The notes below the pieces were generated by a model. It saw nothing but the letters and a program-made list of their open reading frames with translations, was not told where the DNA came from and did no database searches. From Rhizophlyctis rosea (Eukaryota > Chytridiomycota > Chytridiomycetes > Rhizophlyctidales > Rhizophlyctidaceae): a DNA stretch of 64,000 nucleotides. The translations under genes were made by a program, and so were the position numbers. Position 1 is the stretch's first letter. Every line of letters starts with the position of its first letter. Below are positions 11,032 through 21,843 of the stretch, one piece after another. The stretch lies in NCBI GenBank assembly GCA_027596075.1, contig JADGJC010000136.1, positions 40,168 to 104,167 on the forward strand. Direction: 5' to 3'.

Positions 11032-14000
11032 CTACGCCGGAACAGACTCCAATATTTCGGTGTACGACCGCCGCATCTGCATTGACAGGTCACACACTCA
11101 GCCCATGATTCAACGGCGACGGCAAGACGCTCATGTATGTCAACACCGCCTACCTCAGCAGCTTGTTCCGAACCGACCACAAACTCGCCAAAGCTCAGTG
11201 CAAGCTCACACCAGCTGCGTGCGTTCGCATGATCGTTAGAGCTGGAAGGATGTGGATTAATCTTGATTGTCTAGAACTATGGCGGGTCATAATGATTAAG
11301 CGGTACCTCCAAAATTCACATCCACAGTTCCTACGGACGCAACAAGGAGTTAGTTCTATTGTTTAGCAAAAGAGCGACACTCAGCATTTCGTACCAGGCA
11401 GTTATCATCAACCAGTTGATTTCCTCTTCCGGGTATGCGTTTCCCTATCGGCGGATCAGATTCCGGTAGATCATGCGCATGGGTCATTCGTTGCCTGTTC
11501 GCATACCTGAGAGTATCCCGACTTGACTATAGCTTTCACCTGCTCGAACAACCCGAACGCCGCATCTCGATTGCTGACCAGTGCCGTTCGGACCAGTACT
11601 CTGAACCTGCAGCCCCCTCCGTCAATGAAGATGTGCGTCACGTGCAAAGCGTCAAACTCCTTAACCCACCATTGACTAAACTTGGTCAAATCAAACTCCC
11701 AATCACGTTTCAGAATGGCGTCCAATGTCGTTTGTACCGTCAGGAAGACGACTGCCATGGTAATTTGCATTGATACATGCATGACGCCCCTAATCGACGC
11801 TGACGGGGGCACTCACCTCCGCTGGGACATGGATGTCTCGTGACGATATCTGCCAAGACGAGGAATAAGCCATGCGTGGTTCAGGTCAATGGACATCGAA
11901 CTGACCAGCCATCCGCTCGAAAACTTGCACGTTCGCCCCAACCGAATCCGCGTACTGCGACAGCAAGCATCAGTACTCTGCTCGACAAACCGATGCCTTT
12001 GTCCACGTTACCTGAACCACACCAGCAATCTCATCCCACTCCCTCCTCTTCACCCGTAGCTCAAACTCCAAATAACACGACTGCCCCAAAACAGGGTCTC
12101 CCTCCACAGTCTCAGCATCCACTTTCTTCAACTCCTCCAATGTCTCCCGCAACAGCTTCAAGGCACTCCACGCATCATCAAGGTGAGTCGACTCGGTTGA
12201 GCCGCTGTCTTCTTGTCGGGATAGGGTAATTTTACCGACAAGATGGGCAAATGCGCTGATCGATTGCTGTAAGTATAAATCGCCGCACTATGAACGACAC
12301 AATCAAGCTTAGCCCACCAGATCTTCAAACTCTGCAACGTCTGCACCGACTTCGTCGGGAACAACTGCAGGAGCTTCGCGGTCAGTGCGTATAAGACGCA
12401 GGCTTTCTCGGTTCGGTTGCCTGTTGTCGCTGCGGAGATGGCGAGGTTCCATGTTGTCTGGAAGAGCCAGTCGAGCTCAGCGCGGCAGATGGGCTCCTGG
12501 GTGTCCCACGATGACAACAGATTGCACGCTTGAACACTTCATGGTGAGACATCACGATCAATGAGTACCACTACAGCAGCGAGGTACCTTTCTCGATATA
12601 TAACGCAACTTCGCCATACATCTCGCCGCTAAGCATGCGGTGAGTCGCCTGATGAATCTGAGAGTGGAAGCCTAAATTACTTACTGCTCGGCCCCAACCG
12701 CTTTCGTCATGCGTATGAGACATCTGCCCTTGAAGTCAATACCTAGTCGCATCATTGATTACACATTCATATTCACTTACCGGAGAAGGACCAGAATGCT
12801 ATGCTTTCTATCCCCTTCCGTCCAGTCCACGTCGGACATGACCAATTCTCTGAGGATGCCTTTCAGCACGACCTTGTTGCCTTTCTATGATGGGCCGCCA
12901 TAAGCGTCCAGTGCCCGTCACGGTTCAAGAGTATCAGACAAACAATAATACCTTGAACGCTCGATCCGCCGCATTCACAAGCAAGTCAGCTCTTCGCTCT
13001 CCTGCTGGCATTGCCTGTATCTGTTTCAAGGCTGACGTAAAAGGTAAGATACAGAGGCGTGTTGACAAACATCAAATGAGCATACCTTCATCGTCATCTC
13101 CCTCCTCAAGCGCAATCATAGTCAGCAGCAGCTTCGTGATCCCCGATGAATTGCCAGCGTCCGCTGCAGGCGACATCAGTCTCAATACGTAAGGTTGCTT
13201 TCAAACTCCTTCCAACCTCTCTCGCAAGCAAGAAATGCCTCTTGGTATTGGCCCATTTCGAAAAAGGCATATGCCATTTTGCGATGCAAGATGGCTGAGG
13301 AATCATGTCAATCAATGCTTCTGTGCCGGTAATCAAGATGCCTTACAAGCGTTTCGAACATCTGCAGGATTATCAAGGAACAGCAGCACGCTGCATCGGT
13401 ACCACGATACTGCATCCTCCCACCGGTGCGACTAGTGGCATCAAAGGTAAGTGTGAGGCCTCATTTATCAAAAGCGACCGAACTCTACCTGCAGCGCTCT
13501 ATCGCCCGCTTGCCATATTACTAGCTGCCGGCAAAGAATCAGAACGCACCCTGAACAACACCATCCATGAATAGCATCTACCTGACATGTGCGCACAGCA
13601 GTTTGCGCATATGTCCCCTCCGTAAATGCTGCTTGCCATCCATGAGCATCCTTAGCTCCAACGTTGATCGAATGTTGACAACTTACTCTGCAATGCGTCC
13701 TTAACCCTCTCCACGGCCTCCCCCGTCTCCATCTCCATCGAGGCTAGAAGATACAGCTTCGATATAGTCAGCTTCTCTGTCTGTCGTTCCTGCGCCTGAC
13801 CCGGACGGCCATTACTTTTGTTCAGGAGAAGGTCGATACACTTCAGCGCCACTTTAGAGCTTTTTCAAGGACCAAGAGATCAGCCGCGGCTTCGTGTTGT
13901 GGGAACAGGTTAAATATGCATACCTGACGTGCTGAGCAATGAGATGGATCATCCCCATGAACCTACAAAACCGTTAGTACAAGCTCACTAATCAAGACTC

Positions 14001-15678
14001 GGTGTGCTGCCTACATTCGCAAACTCAACTCTTGATCGTCAATCAGAGGACAGTTTTGGGCAGCATCCTCAAATACTGATGGGCGGTTGCTGGTTAGGGA
14101 ACAACCTGTTCTGATCCGCAAAATGGAAAACTAACCTTGCTCAAGGAGGAACAGCCTCTCATTGGTCCTTATCAATATCCGTAGCTTCAAGTAATATGCA
14201 GGCAGAAGGTCAGGACTTTCCTGCAATGACGTTTCAGTATTGATCGCGGTCGCAAAAATACACATTTAGTCATTACCCGTATGGCATCATTGATGCACTT
14301 CTCCGCCAGATCCAGCGATCCATTTGCAAAATGTGTCGATGCGAGATCCGTCAGCATCTCTGTCTGAAAAAGTTTTAGCATATCACGACAAGTGTCATTT
14401 GAATAGCAGGACGTTCAACCTTCAGGCCGAGCATATCCGCGCGTTGCAAAGTGTGTCCAGCGGCGTCGGTATCGAAAAGCGCTAGAGCCATATTGAACCA
14501 CTGTATCCGATCGGTCGTCTTTTCTGCGATCTTTCCGCAGCTCGCGCATATTCGTACTATCATACTGGACTGGAGTGTATATTGTCAATCATCGATGAGG
14601 GTGTGAACCAGAATTGGAGATCAAAACACACGCCTCCTTTTCCGTCAAATACTCCAATGCATCGGGGCTCTTAGCGTCATTCATCAGTCGAAAGGCCACC
14701 GCGGATCTTGACTTTTTCCATTCCTTCAAGTCCGCGCATCAAAACCTCGGCCTTGACGGGTTGTAAATGAACAAGTAAACAAACATACCCGCTCCGCTCG
14801 ATGTGACAACAGAATGGACATCAATACCACACGCTCCGCGGGACTAACGTCCGGAAGATTGCTTTGATCTTGTTGCAGCTGGTGGGGCAGGTTAGTCAGA
14901 TGTCACAAACGGAAGAGGTTGATTGATGGCATACTTTTTGAGCTTTATCATAGAACGTCTCGGCCTTATCGAGATCTCCGGCATCTAAAAAAGTGTGAGG
15001 AAGTTGGCATCATCTCGCAGCCGAACTCCAGGGTAACGTACCAACCCATGCCTTCCCAACTTTTATGGACAGGCTCATCAGCTTCCTATTCGCTGTAGTA
15101 TACTTCATCAGGAACCATGCCATCAGCACCATCACAAAACAGCGTATGATAGCTCACTTCGTGCATCCTCGATGCCTTGCGCGGCTCGCTCCAAGAATTG
15201 ATATGCAACTTCCCTCACTGATACAAAGCGCTAGCATTCAGTACATGTGATGAAACCCACATGCATCCATAAATACTCACAAGCCGCGATAGCTCTCTTC
15301 CAAGCAGACTCCACAACTTGCCCCGTACGCCGTTGGACCGACTCGTTCCATAATTTGACACCTGTTCAATAATCACACATCAGAACCTAGCGCAACAATC
15401 TCAGCACAACGCATTCCACAAACCTATCTCATCCATCCTATTAGCCCACCCCTGCCCCTCCCCATCACCAACGTCTCGAAAACCATCAACTATCCGCGAC
15501 AACTCTGCACATGTCGATACGACGGTGTCCGTTTCATCGTTTTTGGCGGTATGTATGGTATTGAAGAGGTCTGAGTAGTGCCAAAGAAAGTATTAGTGAG
15601 CTTCTAAAGCGGTTGGATATCGCATGAGAAAGAAAACAGACCCTGAACCCTGTCCAAAGAAGCGACGCCAGCTAACAT
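11032..15678 (-). CDS. ZIP4: Meiosis protein ZIP4/SPO22 (TEX11-like), multi-exon
   Basis: ZIP4/SPO22/TEX11 is the TPR-rich scaffold of the ZMM group that stabilises meiotic crossovers and links them to the synaptonemal complex. The gene is split into at least ten small exons. Exon 1 (15678-15642) starts MLAGVASLDR and joins DLFNTIHTAK. Later pieces include GVKLWNESVQRRTGQ, TEMLTDLASTHFANGSLDLA, and the family hallmark ELDWLFQTTWNLAI (near 12470). A 62-base intron (12256-12317) joins LQSLKIC to AFAHLVGKIT. The C-terminal hallmarks YPEEEINWLMITA and WCELALSF follow, ending MRRSYTEILESVPA with stop at 11032-11034. These match the order in human TEX11, including the helical C-terminus. No frame break was found in the parts checked; some middle exon limits were not fixed. 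The gene is expected to be meiosis-specific. Confidence 0.85.
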
Positions 15679-16261
15679 CGGACGTTGATGATCTTTCCGA
15701 CACGTATATGATGTGGATGATATATTTGAGGCGTTTCCTCCTGATTGAGTGCAACTAAAGAGTGTCACGATGGTTTCGACTGAAGTATGTTTTGTCCTGT
15801 TTCGAAATGTCTGCGTGGGAAAGGGTGGGTGGGGAATACACTGGGTTGGGGAGATGGTGTTGTTTGCTTATGGGAGGCACAGTAAATTGACCCAGCCACA
15901 TCACCGATCCCATCTAATTACCCACCCTCCTTCAAACCTTTCTCTTCATGTACTTCAATGTCAAATAGCAGGGTATTGAACGCACTCAGATGCCCATGAA
16001 CAAGCCAATGTAGATGCTATCAATCTTGGTATATTGTACTCAGACGCGAAATTATGTATAAGTATTTATCAACGTGATGCAACCTATAGTAACCCTCCGT
16101 GCCGACAACTTTGCTGGTTTCCTCCAACAACTTTGCTGGTTCCCTCCAACGACAACAAATGGACTAACACTGATACTCCTGACCATACGCATCCCCCACC
16201 AACCCACACCACATCCGGCCAAAGTCATCGATACACAATCCCACCGACCCATCCATCCCAG
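15679..16261. other. Intergenic, no gene seen
   Basis: This is the 5' flank of the ZIP4-like gene and the 3' flank of the chimeric HUWE1/Trf4 gene. Short frames show no motif. A direct repeat of about 20 bases, centred on CAACTTTGCTGGTT, occurs near 16108-16145. Confidence 0.5.
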
Positions 16262-19200
16262 TCACAACCTAACGCGCAAAAACCGGTCCCGGTCTGCCAA
16301 CATTTCCGGCGGAATATGGAGAATCGAGGACAGAAGGAACGGCTTCTTATCGGCAACAGCTTGTTCGATGGCAGCGTGAGCCTCAAGACAGGCCTGTTGA
16401 AATTGTTTGGCATTCGTTGTGGCCGCAGCGACGTTGTTGTTGTATTGCTTGGGATCCAGGACGATGAGGGGCACGTCACCCGCATTTTTGAGACGTGGTC
16501 GGCGTTCCCAGTGGACCGAGCGTGCGTCAAAAATGTAAGGTCGTCGGACTTGCACGGCCCGCGTAGCGTAGTCGAATGAGTTCCCAAAAAATTTGAAGAA
16601 TCCCATCACGATACTCCCGAGACTCTGCCCCTGTAGAGTTTCCCGCGAATGGCGCAGATATGCCGCACAAAGGATGATGGAGCAAAATCCCGTGATACCC
16701 CCTGTGCCGCTCAACCCACTGATATCCAACCAAAGCTTAATCAACATAACAATGGGCGCCAACTGCCTTTCCTCCGCCAACAACTTCTTCACCGCCTCGG
16801 AACCTTGGATTCCACTCATATTGTTGAATGTCGCGTCAATATGAAGCCCGCTGTGGTCGTCAACGAGCTTCAGGACCGGACAATATGACTTCAAAATCGG
16901 GTTAAAGGTTCCCTGACGCGCAAGAGCCTTGAACGCTGGCGAGTAGCTAGCAAGACCATTATGCGCGACATCGTACGCATCGAGCCCATAGTCATCCCCG
17001 CCATCCCGACGGATCACCAGATCCAAATCGCCCGTCGGCAAGTATAGCCTGTTGGAGTACGAACCGAATGCGCCAACCATGACGCTCGGACCCAGCGACC
17101 TGCCATAGAAGGCGATGACACGGCCTCGCTTCTCATGCTCGCCATCAGTAGGTTTGATGTAAGCATAATACGCCTCAAGCTCCAATGTCAGATGATCCAC
17201 CGTGCCCTTGTCGCTGTGTATGTCCACTCCCGCCAAAAACGGACACCGCTGCACAGCATCACGAATGTTCTTCTCCTTCTCAATCTTCCGCCGCAAAAGG
17301 TCTAACGTCTTCGCCCTCGTCACCTCCGCCGCATCCGCCACGCCCTCCGTCCGTGTTCCCTTCAATTGAGGATTGTCATCTGCCGTTCCATCGCCGTTTA
17401 CTGAGTTCAGGACCTTGAAGCGACGGTTATGAATCCGCATGAACGGCAAGATGAGGTGTACGCCGATCGAACTTTGACAGAGGGTATCTAACACGTTTGG
17501 CAGAACGGACAGAATCGACGGAGACAAATTGATGGTCGCCAAGATGTCGAGCAATGTCTGGGGGAGGCCGAGTTCACAGAGACGGCCGATAAACGGAGCA
17601 TCATCTTGGATGAAAGCGATCAATAGGTTTACCGCTATGAAACATATCAGTATGGCATTGACATCAGTAAGAGGAATAAGATTTGCCCATACCTGACACA
17701 AATAACCGCGAGCTTGGCGCAACGGCCCCTTGGAGTAGAATGCGAAGTAGACAGTTCGGCAATGGTGTGTACAGCAGTATCAATCTTCTCAATGATGGAC
17801 AATTTTGATTGATGATAATGCGGGTGAGGATCTCTAGGAAGAAAATGACCCGTTCTTCACCCGCGCCATCCTCCGATGCACGTTTGTACGCTTCCGTTAC
17901 CGAGTCCTGAGTGCGCTTTCAGAGCTGTGGGCGAGGCAATGGTACGCAAGTTACCGACCTGAATCAGCCGAACAACACACCGCAATCCATCAGCATGAAC
18001 GCAAGAAACGAGAGCTTCTTCACATCCGAAGAGGATGTTGTCCATCATTGCGACGGTTTTGGTGATGACCTAAATGGTTATTGCAAAGGAATGAGCAACC
18101 ACATCGTAACATTCACGTAGATTCAAAATTTTCACCTTGATCTGGCTTTCCCTCCGATTATCCAACAAATGAATCAAAGTAGGAACCAGCCCCGCAGAAA
18201 CAAGCATCGTCCCGCCAGTCTGAGTCGCGCAAAGTCGCGAAATGAACCCGAACAATGAATCCACGTATTGTGCGGGTACTGTGCATTCTGCATGAAGACA
18301 GTTCAGCTGTCGAACATCGTAGAAGGGTGAAACATACCATCTTTATCCATCTCCGTCAGGGCATTCCTCAAACTGTACATCAAGATCCGGTGGTTGGCAG
18401 ATGCGTTGATCGGCGTGAGCACTTCTGAAAGTTTTGTGTGGTGGCTGGAGATGCTGTCCAGGGCGTGAAGGGCGGCGATTCGAAAATCCTAATTTCAACG
18501 CGGCCCGATCAGATAAATTCGATCTCCATGAGATAAAAGGAATGGGCGGTACATACGTAGCCCACTTCTTTCGCCGAACACAGATCCGCCAGCTTCTGCA
18601 CCAGATCCGGTTCGTGCAGGAGGATCTTGTTCTGAGCAATGTCTTCCGAGACCAGAATTGCTAGAATCACATGTCAGTACCAATCGGGTGTCGCTGGGTG
18701 CACGAGTAACGAACCTAATACAGCAATAGCATTCATCCGGCTAAGCAACAACTTCTTCCTCTCCTGCGAATCCGCCAACCCAAAAGCGACCCTGACCCGC
18801 TGATAAAGCGCAAACCGATGCGCGTCAGGCACGTCGTGCTTCTCAACAAGTTCCTTATACAAATCCCGACTGCTCTTCCCAGACTCCATCACGTTATTGA
18901 CGTTGATGGTGATCAGCCCATGTAGAGTCGTTTTGGTCGTGTTCCGGTAGAACCGGTACGTGACGGAGGGCCATTCGAGCGATAGCTCGACCTTTCCGGC
19001 GGCGAGTTGGGTGAACGAGACGGAGAAGTATTTTGGGCCCCAGTGTTGTGCGAGGGTTATGAGACGGTCTTGCGAGGTGCCGAATGCGGTGCGGAGCGAT
19101 CTTTGGTTGTGCATTTGTTGGGCGGAGCGGAAGAGGAGGCGGAGGGAGGCGTTTAGGACGTCGAGGTCTGAAGTGTGCATCAGGATCAATAGATGCTGTG

Positions 19201-19786
19201 ATTTTGAGAGACGCAGGGGTTAGTCATTTTCCGAATCCCGGACGAGATTGCGTCAAACTGCCCGGCATGCGTTCCCCATCGCCTCTCTCGCATTCAACAC
19301 CGCCCCCCATCCCTCTCTCTCCCAAAACCATCCAAAAACAACAAAACCCACCTCATGAGAACAATTCAAATTCCTATTCGTACAATTCTCCATCAAAACC
19401 GTTCGAAACTCCAAAATCGCCATAACAGCCTCTTTATCCTCCTGCGAAAATTCCCTCTCTTGCACACGATTCAAATCATATTCCTTCACCAACTCCTCCA
19501 GGATGCTGTCAAAGTAATTGAGAACACCGACCCAGTGGAAGAGATCGGTTTTGGGGTAACACCATGGCTGGAGGGAGGCGACAACGTGGACGAGTTGAGA
19601 TTTGGGTAACGACACCATGGATAGGATCAGAGTTTTCAAACCCTCGGGCTGATGGCAAGATGAGCAGTTAGTGCCCCGACTTTTGTGGATGAAAGAGGCC
19701 AAGTGATCAACGCGGTCGCTGCGTGGTTGCCGCGATCTGCCGAAACTTACCAGTTCCGTGAACGACTGGCTGCACCGTTCAGACAT
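16262..19786 (-). CDS. Chimeric gene: HUWE1/Tom1 N-terminal region fused to Trf4-type poly(A) polymerase
   Basis: Start ATG at 19786: MSERCSQSFTEL, donor GTAAGT, then PEGLKTLILSM from 19648. The N-terminal part follows HUWE1/Tom1: TDLFHWVGVLNYFDSILEE, the DUF908 pattern LNASLRLLFRSAQQ, NQRSLR and SQDRLITLAQHWG. Next come the DUF913 pattern GGTMLVSAGLVPTL, VITKTVAMMDNILFG, and in the last exon (17634-16262) FIQDDAPFIGRLCELGLPQ and SVLPNVLDTLC. That same exon continues without a stop into a nucleotidyltransferase: YAYIKPTDGEHE, GAFGSYSNRLYLPTGDLDLV (GS plus DxD), the third acidic residue in LHIDATFNN, and a PAP-associated domain with LGSIVMGFFKFFG. HUWE1 is normally over 3000 residues and ends in a HECT ligase domain; here that part is replaced. 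The enzyme half appears catalytically complete. Alternatives are a misassembly or an unrecognised second start in the last exon. Confidence 0.8.
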
Positions 19787-20600
19787 TATGGCAGCCGTTG
19801 GCCGTTGTGCGAAGGGATAGGCTTCAAGTAGAGTGAACAAGTAACACGCTTGAACTCGCGCTCGTGCGGATTAAGTAAGTTGGCTATTGGGTTGCTTTTG
19901 CAGGAAAAGATTGGGAGATGGGTATCAAGTAAATTCAAGTTGAGTGTTGCAGCTTTGCAGTGTGCTTTGGTGTCCGTGTCCGAGACAGCCGGCCAATTCA
20001 ATTTGTCCGTGTAGCCGATGTAATTCCAGCCAGGACCAAATCGAATCTAGCCAATTGTGGGTCATTGTTTGTCACTATCCAAGCCCCAGTCCGATGACTT
20101 GATGATCACCTGAATCAATCACTAGCACCAGTGCTCCACAGAGTCCACACATTTTCCCAACTTCGCTCTTTTTTCCTTTCCCATGGGCCATAACTTCCCA
20201 GCCTTCTTCCTCTCTACACCTAAACGGCGACGCTTTACAACGACCCGCAAGCAATCCAGGTGACGTGGTGTTGTGTTTGCTTTGTTTTCCGTCTCGTGAG
20301 CTGTTGGTAACTACTCGCTGCTTGGAGCACAACGCTGAAATACCAAAGGTGATGTGCCCGTTCGCTGTTTGCAATCTGCTGCCATAGACAGTGACTACTT
20401 TTGCCTTTCTCAGAGCCACGGCCGTCACGGCGAAGTAGAAGCGGAACTGAAAGACTATAAGCCACGAATACCCTCAAAAAGAGTGCAAGACCAAGTAAAC
20501 CAAGTCCATGGACCAGCGTTCATGGCTGGCGTTAGCGTTGCACCGCCCTCCATATTCGCGCTGCGTCACCGTCGACCTTTTTGGTCACAAACTGTACACC
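19787..20600. other. Intergenic; promoter side of the chimeric gene
   Basis: No gene could be supported. A plus-strand ATG at 20508 opens a frame containing LFGHKLYTGSEG, reminiscent of a WD-repeat start, but it runs straight into the repeat that begins near 20600. Confidence 0.4.
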
Positions 20601-20609
20601 GGCTCCGAG

Positions 20610-20828
20610 GGGTCGGATCAGGAAGGATGTTGCGGGGCTGGGAAGTGTCATTCAGGCCGAAACGACCGTTACAGCCGGTGGCTCCTCTACGGGGGTGCAA
20701 AGTCTCTTTTAGCAAAAGCGCCTGCTGGTTTTTGCTCGTGTGGTTTCCACCCACACAAAACACACTTTTTGCTCTGGTCTTTTGAGAATCGCCTCATGTG
20801 CGAGAAGGGTTCGTAGCCCTTACAGAGC
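20610..20828 (+). repeat. Dispersed repeat copy 1 with tRNA-like 3' hairpin
   Basis: About 200 bases that recur in diverged form at 21300-21498. Shared blocks are GGATGTTGCGGG, TGTCATTCAGGCC, and a 3' cassette (20771-20828) that begins GCTCTGGTCTTTT and ends AGGGTTCGTAGCCCTTACAG. The cassette folds as an acceptor-like stem (GCTCTG with CAGAGC), a 4-bp arm TCGC/GCGA around the 7-base loop CTCATGT, and a T-arm-like hairpin AAGGG-TTCGTAG-CCCTT. There is no room for a normal D arm. Confidence 0.6.
20653..20700 (+). repeat. Hairpin motif copy 1 (CAGGCCGAAACGACCGT core)
   Basis: The core CAGGCCGAAACGACCGTTAC is followed by CCGGTGGCTCC and a pairing arm GGGGGTGC. Related copies lie at 27533 and 29069, on the same strand. 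Confidence 0.6.
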
Positions 20829-21299
20829 TTTCTGGTTCGACATCACCAAAGATACTGCTTTCAATATTGGATAAGGCATGGTTCGCCATCCGAGTTTTCG
20901 TTCATCCGAATAAGTTCATAACTGTGGTCCTCTTTCATAGACATAGCTTGCACAACCGCATGCACTCCCTCATCCATCCGCATGGACCTTCTTCGCCCAT
21001 CAAATGACCGGATGGCAATGCACAACTGCTTCATCCACCACACGCAACGTCGACCCCCTACCTAATACTTCACATTAATCGGCTAATTGCCAATAGAAAC
21101 TCGAAAACAGCCCCGCCCCAATCGACATCCGCCTTCCAACCTTCCCACGCTCGTCAAGTCCCCCCTCCTTACTAAAGAACAATGAAAATAAAGGGCAGAG
21201 GAGAAGAAAATATAACGCCTTGCATCACCCTCCACACTCGCGCCGAAGCCGTCATAGCTCAGACTTCCTCCTCAGCATTCCCGCCACCTTTCGACCAAG

Positions 21300-21498
21300 A
21301 TCTGGGATGGATGTTGCGGGAGGCCCTGTGTCATGCAGGCCAGAAAAGTCCATTCCAGGCGGGGGCTAGAAGTCTCGTTCTCGTTATTTGTTCGTAGAGT
21401 TTATCCATGCATCCTCCCTCTCTTGATTATGCTCTGGTCTTTTTGAGAGTCGCATACCCTCGTGGGTTGCAAGAAGGGTTCGAAGCCCTTACAGAGCA
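21300..21498 (+). repeat. Dispersed repeat copy 2 with tRNA-like 3' hairpin
   Basis: Second copy of the element at 20610. Its cassette (21431-21498, 68 bases) keeps the outer stem (ATGCTCTG with CAGAGCAT, 8 bp) and the T-arm-like hairpin AAGGG-TTCGAAG-CCCTT. The middle arm differs: GCA-ACCC pairs with GGGT-TGC around TCGT. Conservation of both ends with a changed middle suggests a structured, perhaps Pol III-derived, element. Not a canonical tRNA. Confidence 0.6.
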
Positions 21499-21843
21499 TT
21501 GGGAATGTGGTTGCGGGGATGGTCCATGGACCGCAAGATGGCCTATATCTGTAAATTTGATGCGTGAGACTTACTGTTTGTTGTGATAGTGGTCATTATT
21601 TCCATCATACTAGGGCTGTAGGCAAATTGATGGTTCATTACTATATTGGGAATTTCAAAAATGTGTGTAAGGACCCTCCCTCTGACTCACGATGACGTGC
21701 CCAAGGCACAAACTCTCGGACATGGTCGGACTTTCACAACTCGAACATATTATCATCCGGACAACTCTCATAATTCTGAGCATTCTGGTATTACACACAT
21801 TTGCGCTCTGGTGCTTCATCCCTCCCATACGTACGCCACATCC

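Noticed and set aside
11471..11812. Separate small gene on the minus strand
   Set aside because: Its readable part is an internal exon of the ZIP4-like gene; the first residues are intron.
20508..20620. Frame with LFGHKLYTGSEG that resembles the start of a WD-repeat protein
   Set aside because: Only about 30 codons before it enters a dispersed repeat; no second blade or splice partner found.
21431..21498. Possible functional tRNA gene
   Set aside because: Stems at both ends fit, but there is no D arm, the middle arm lacks a 7-base anticodon loop, and the length is only 68 bases.
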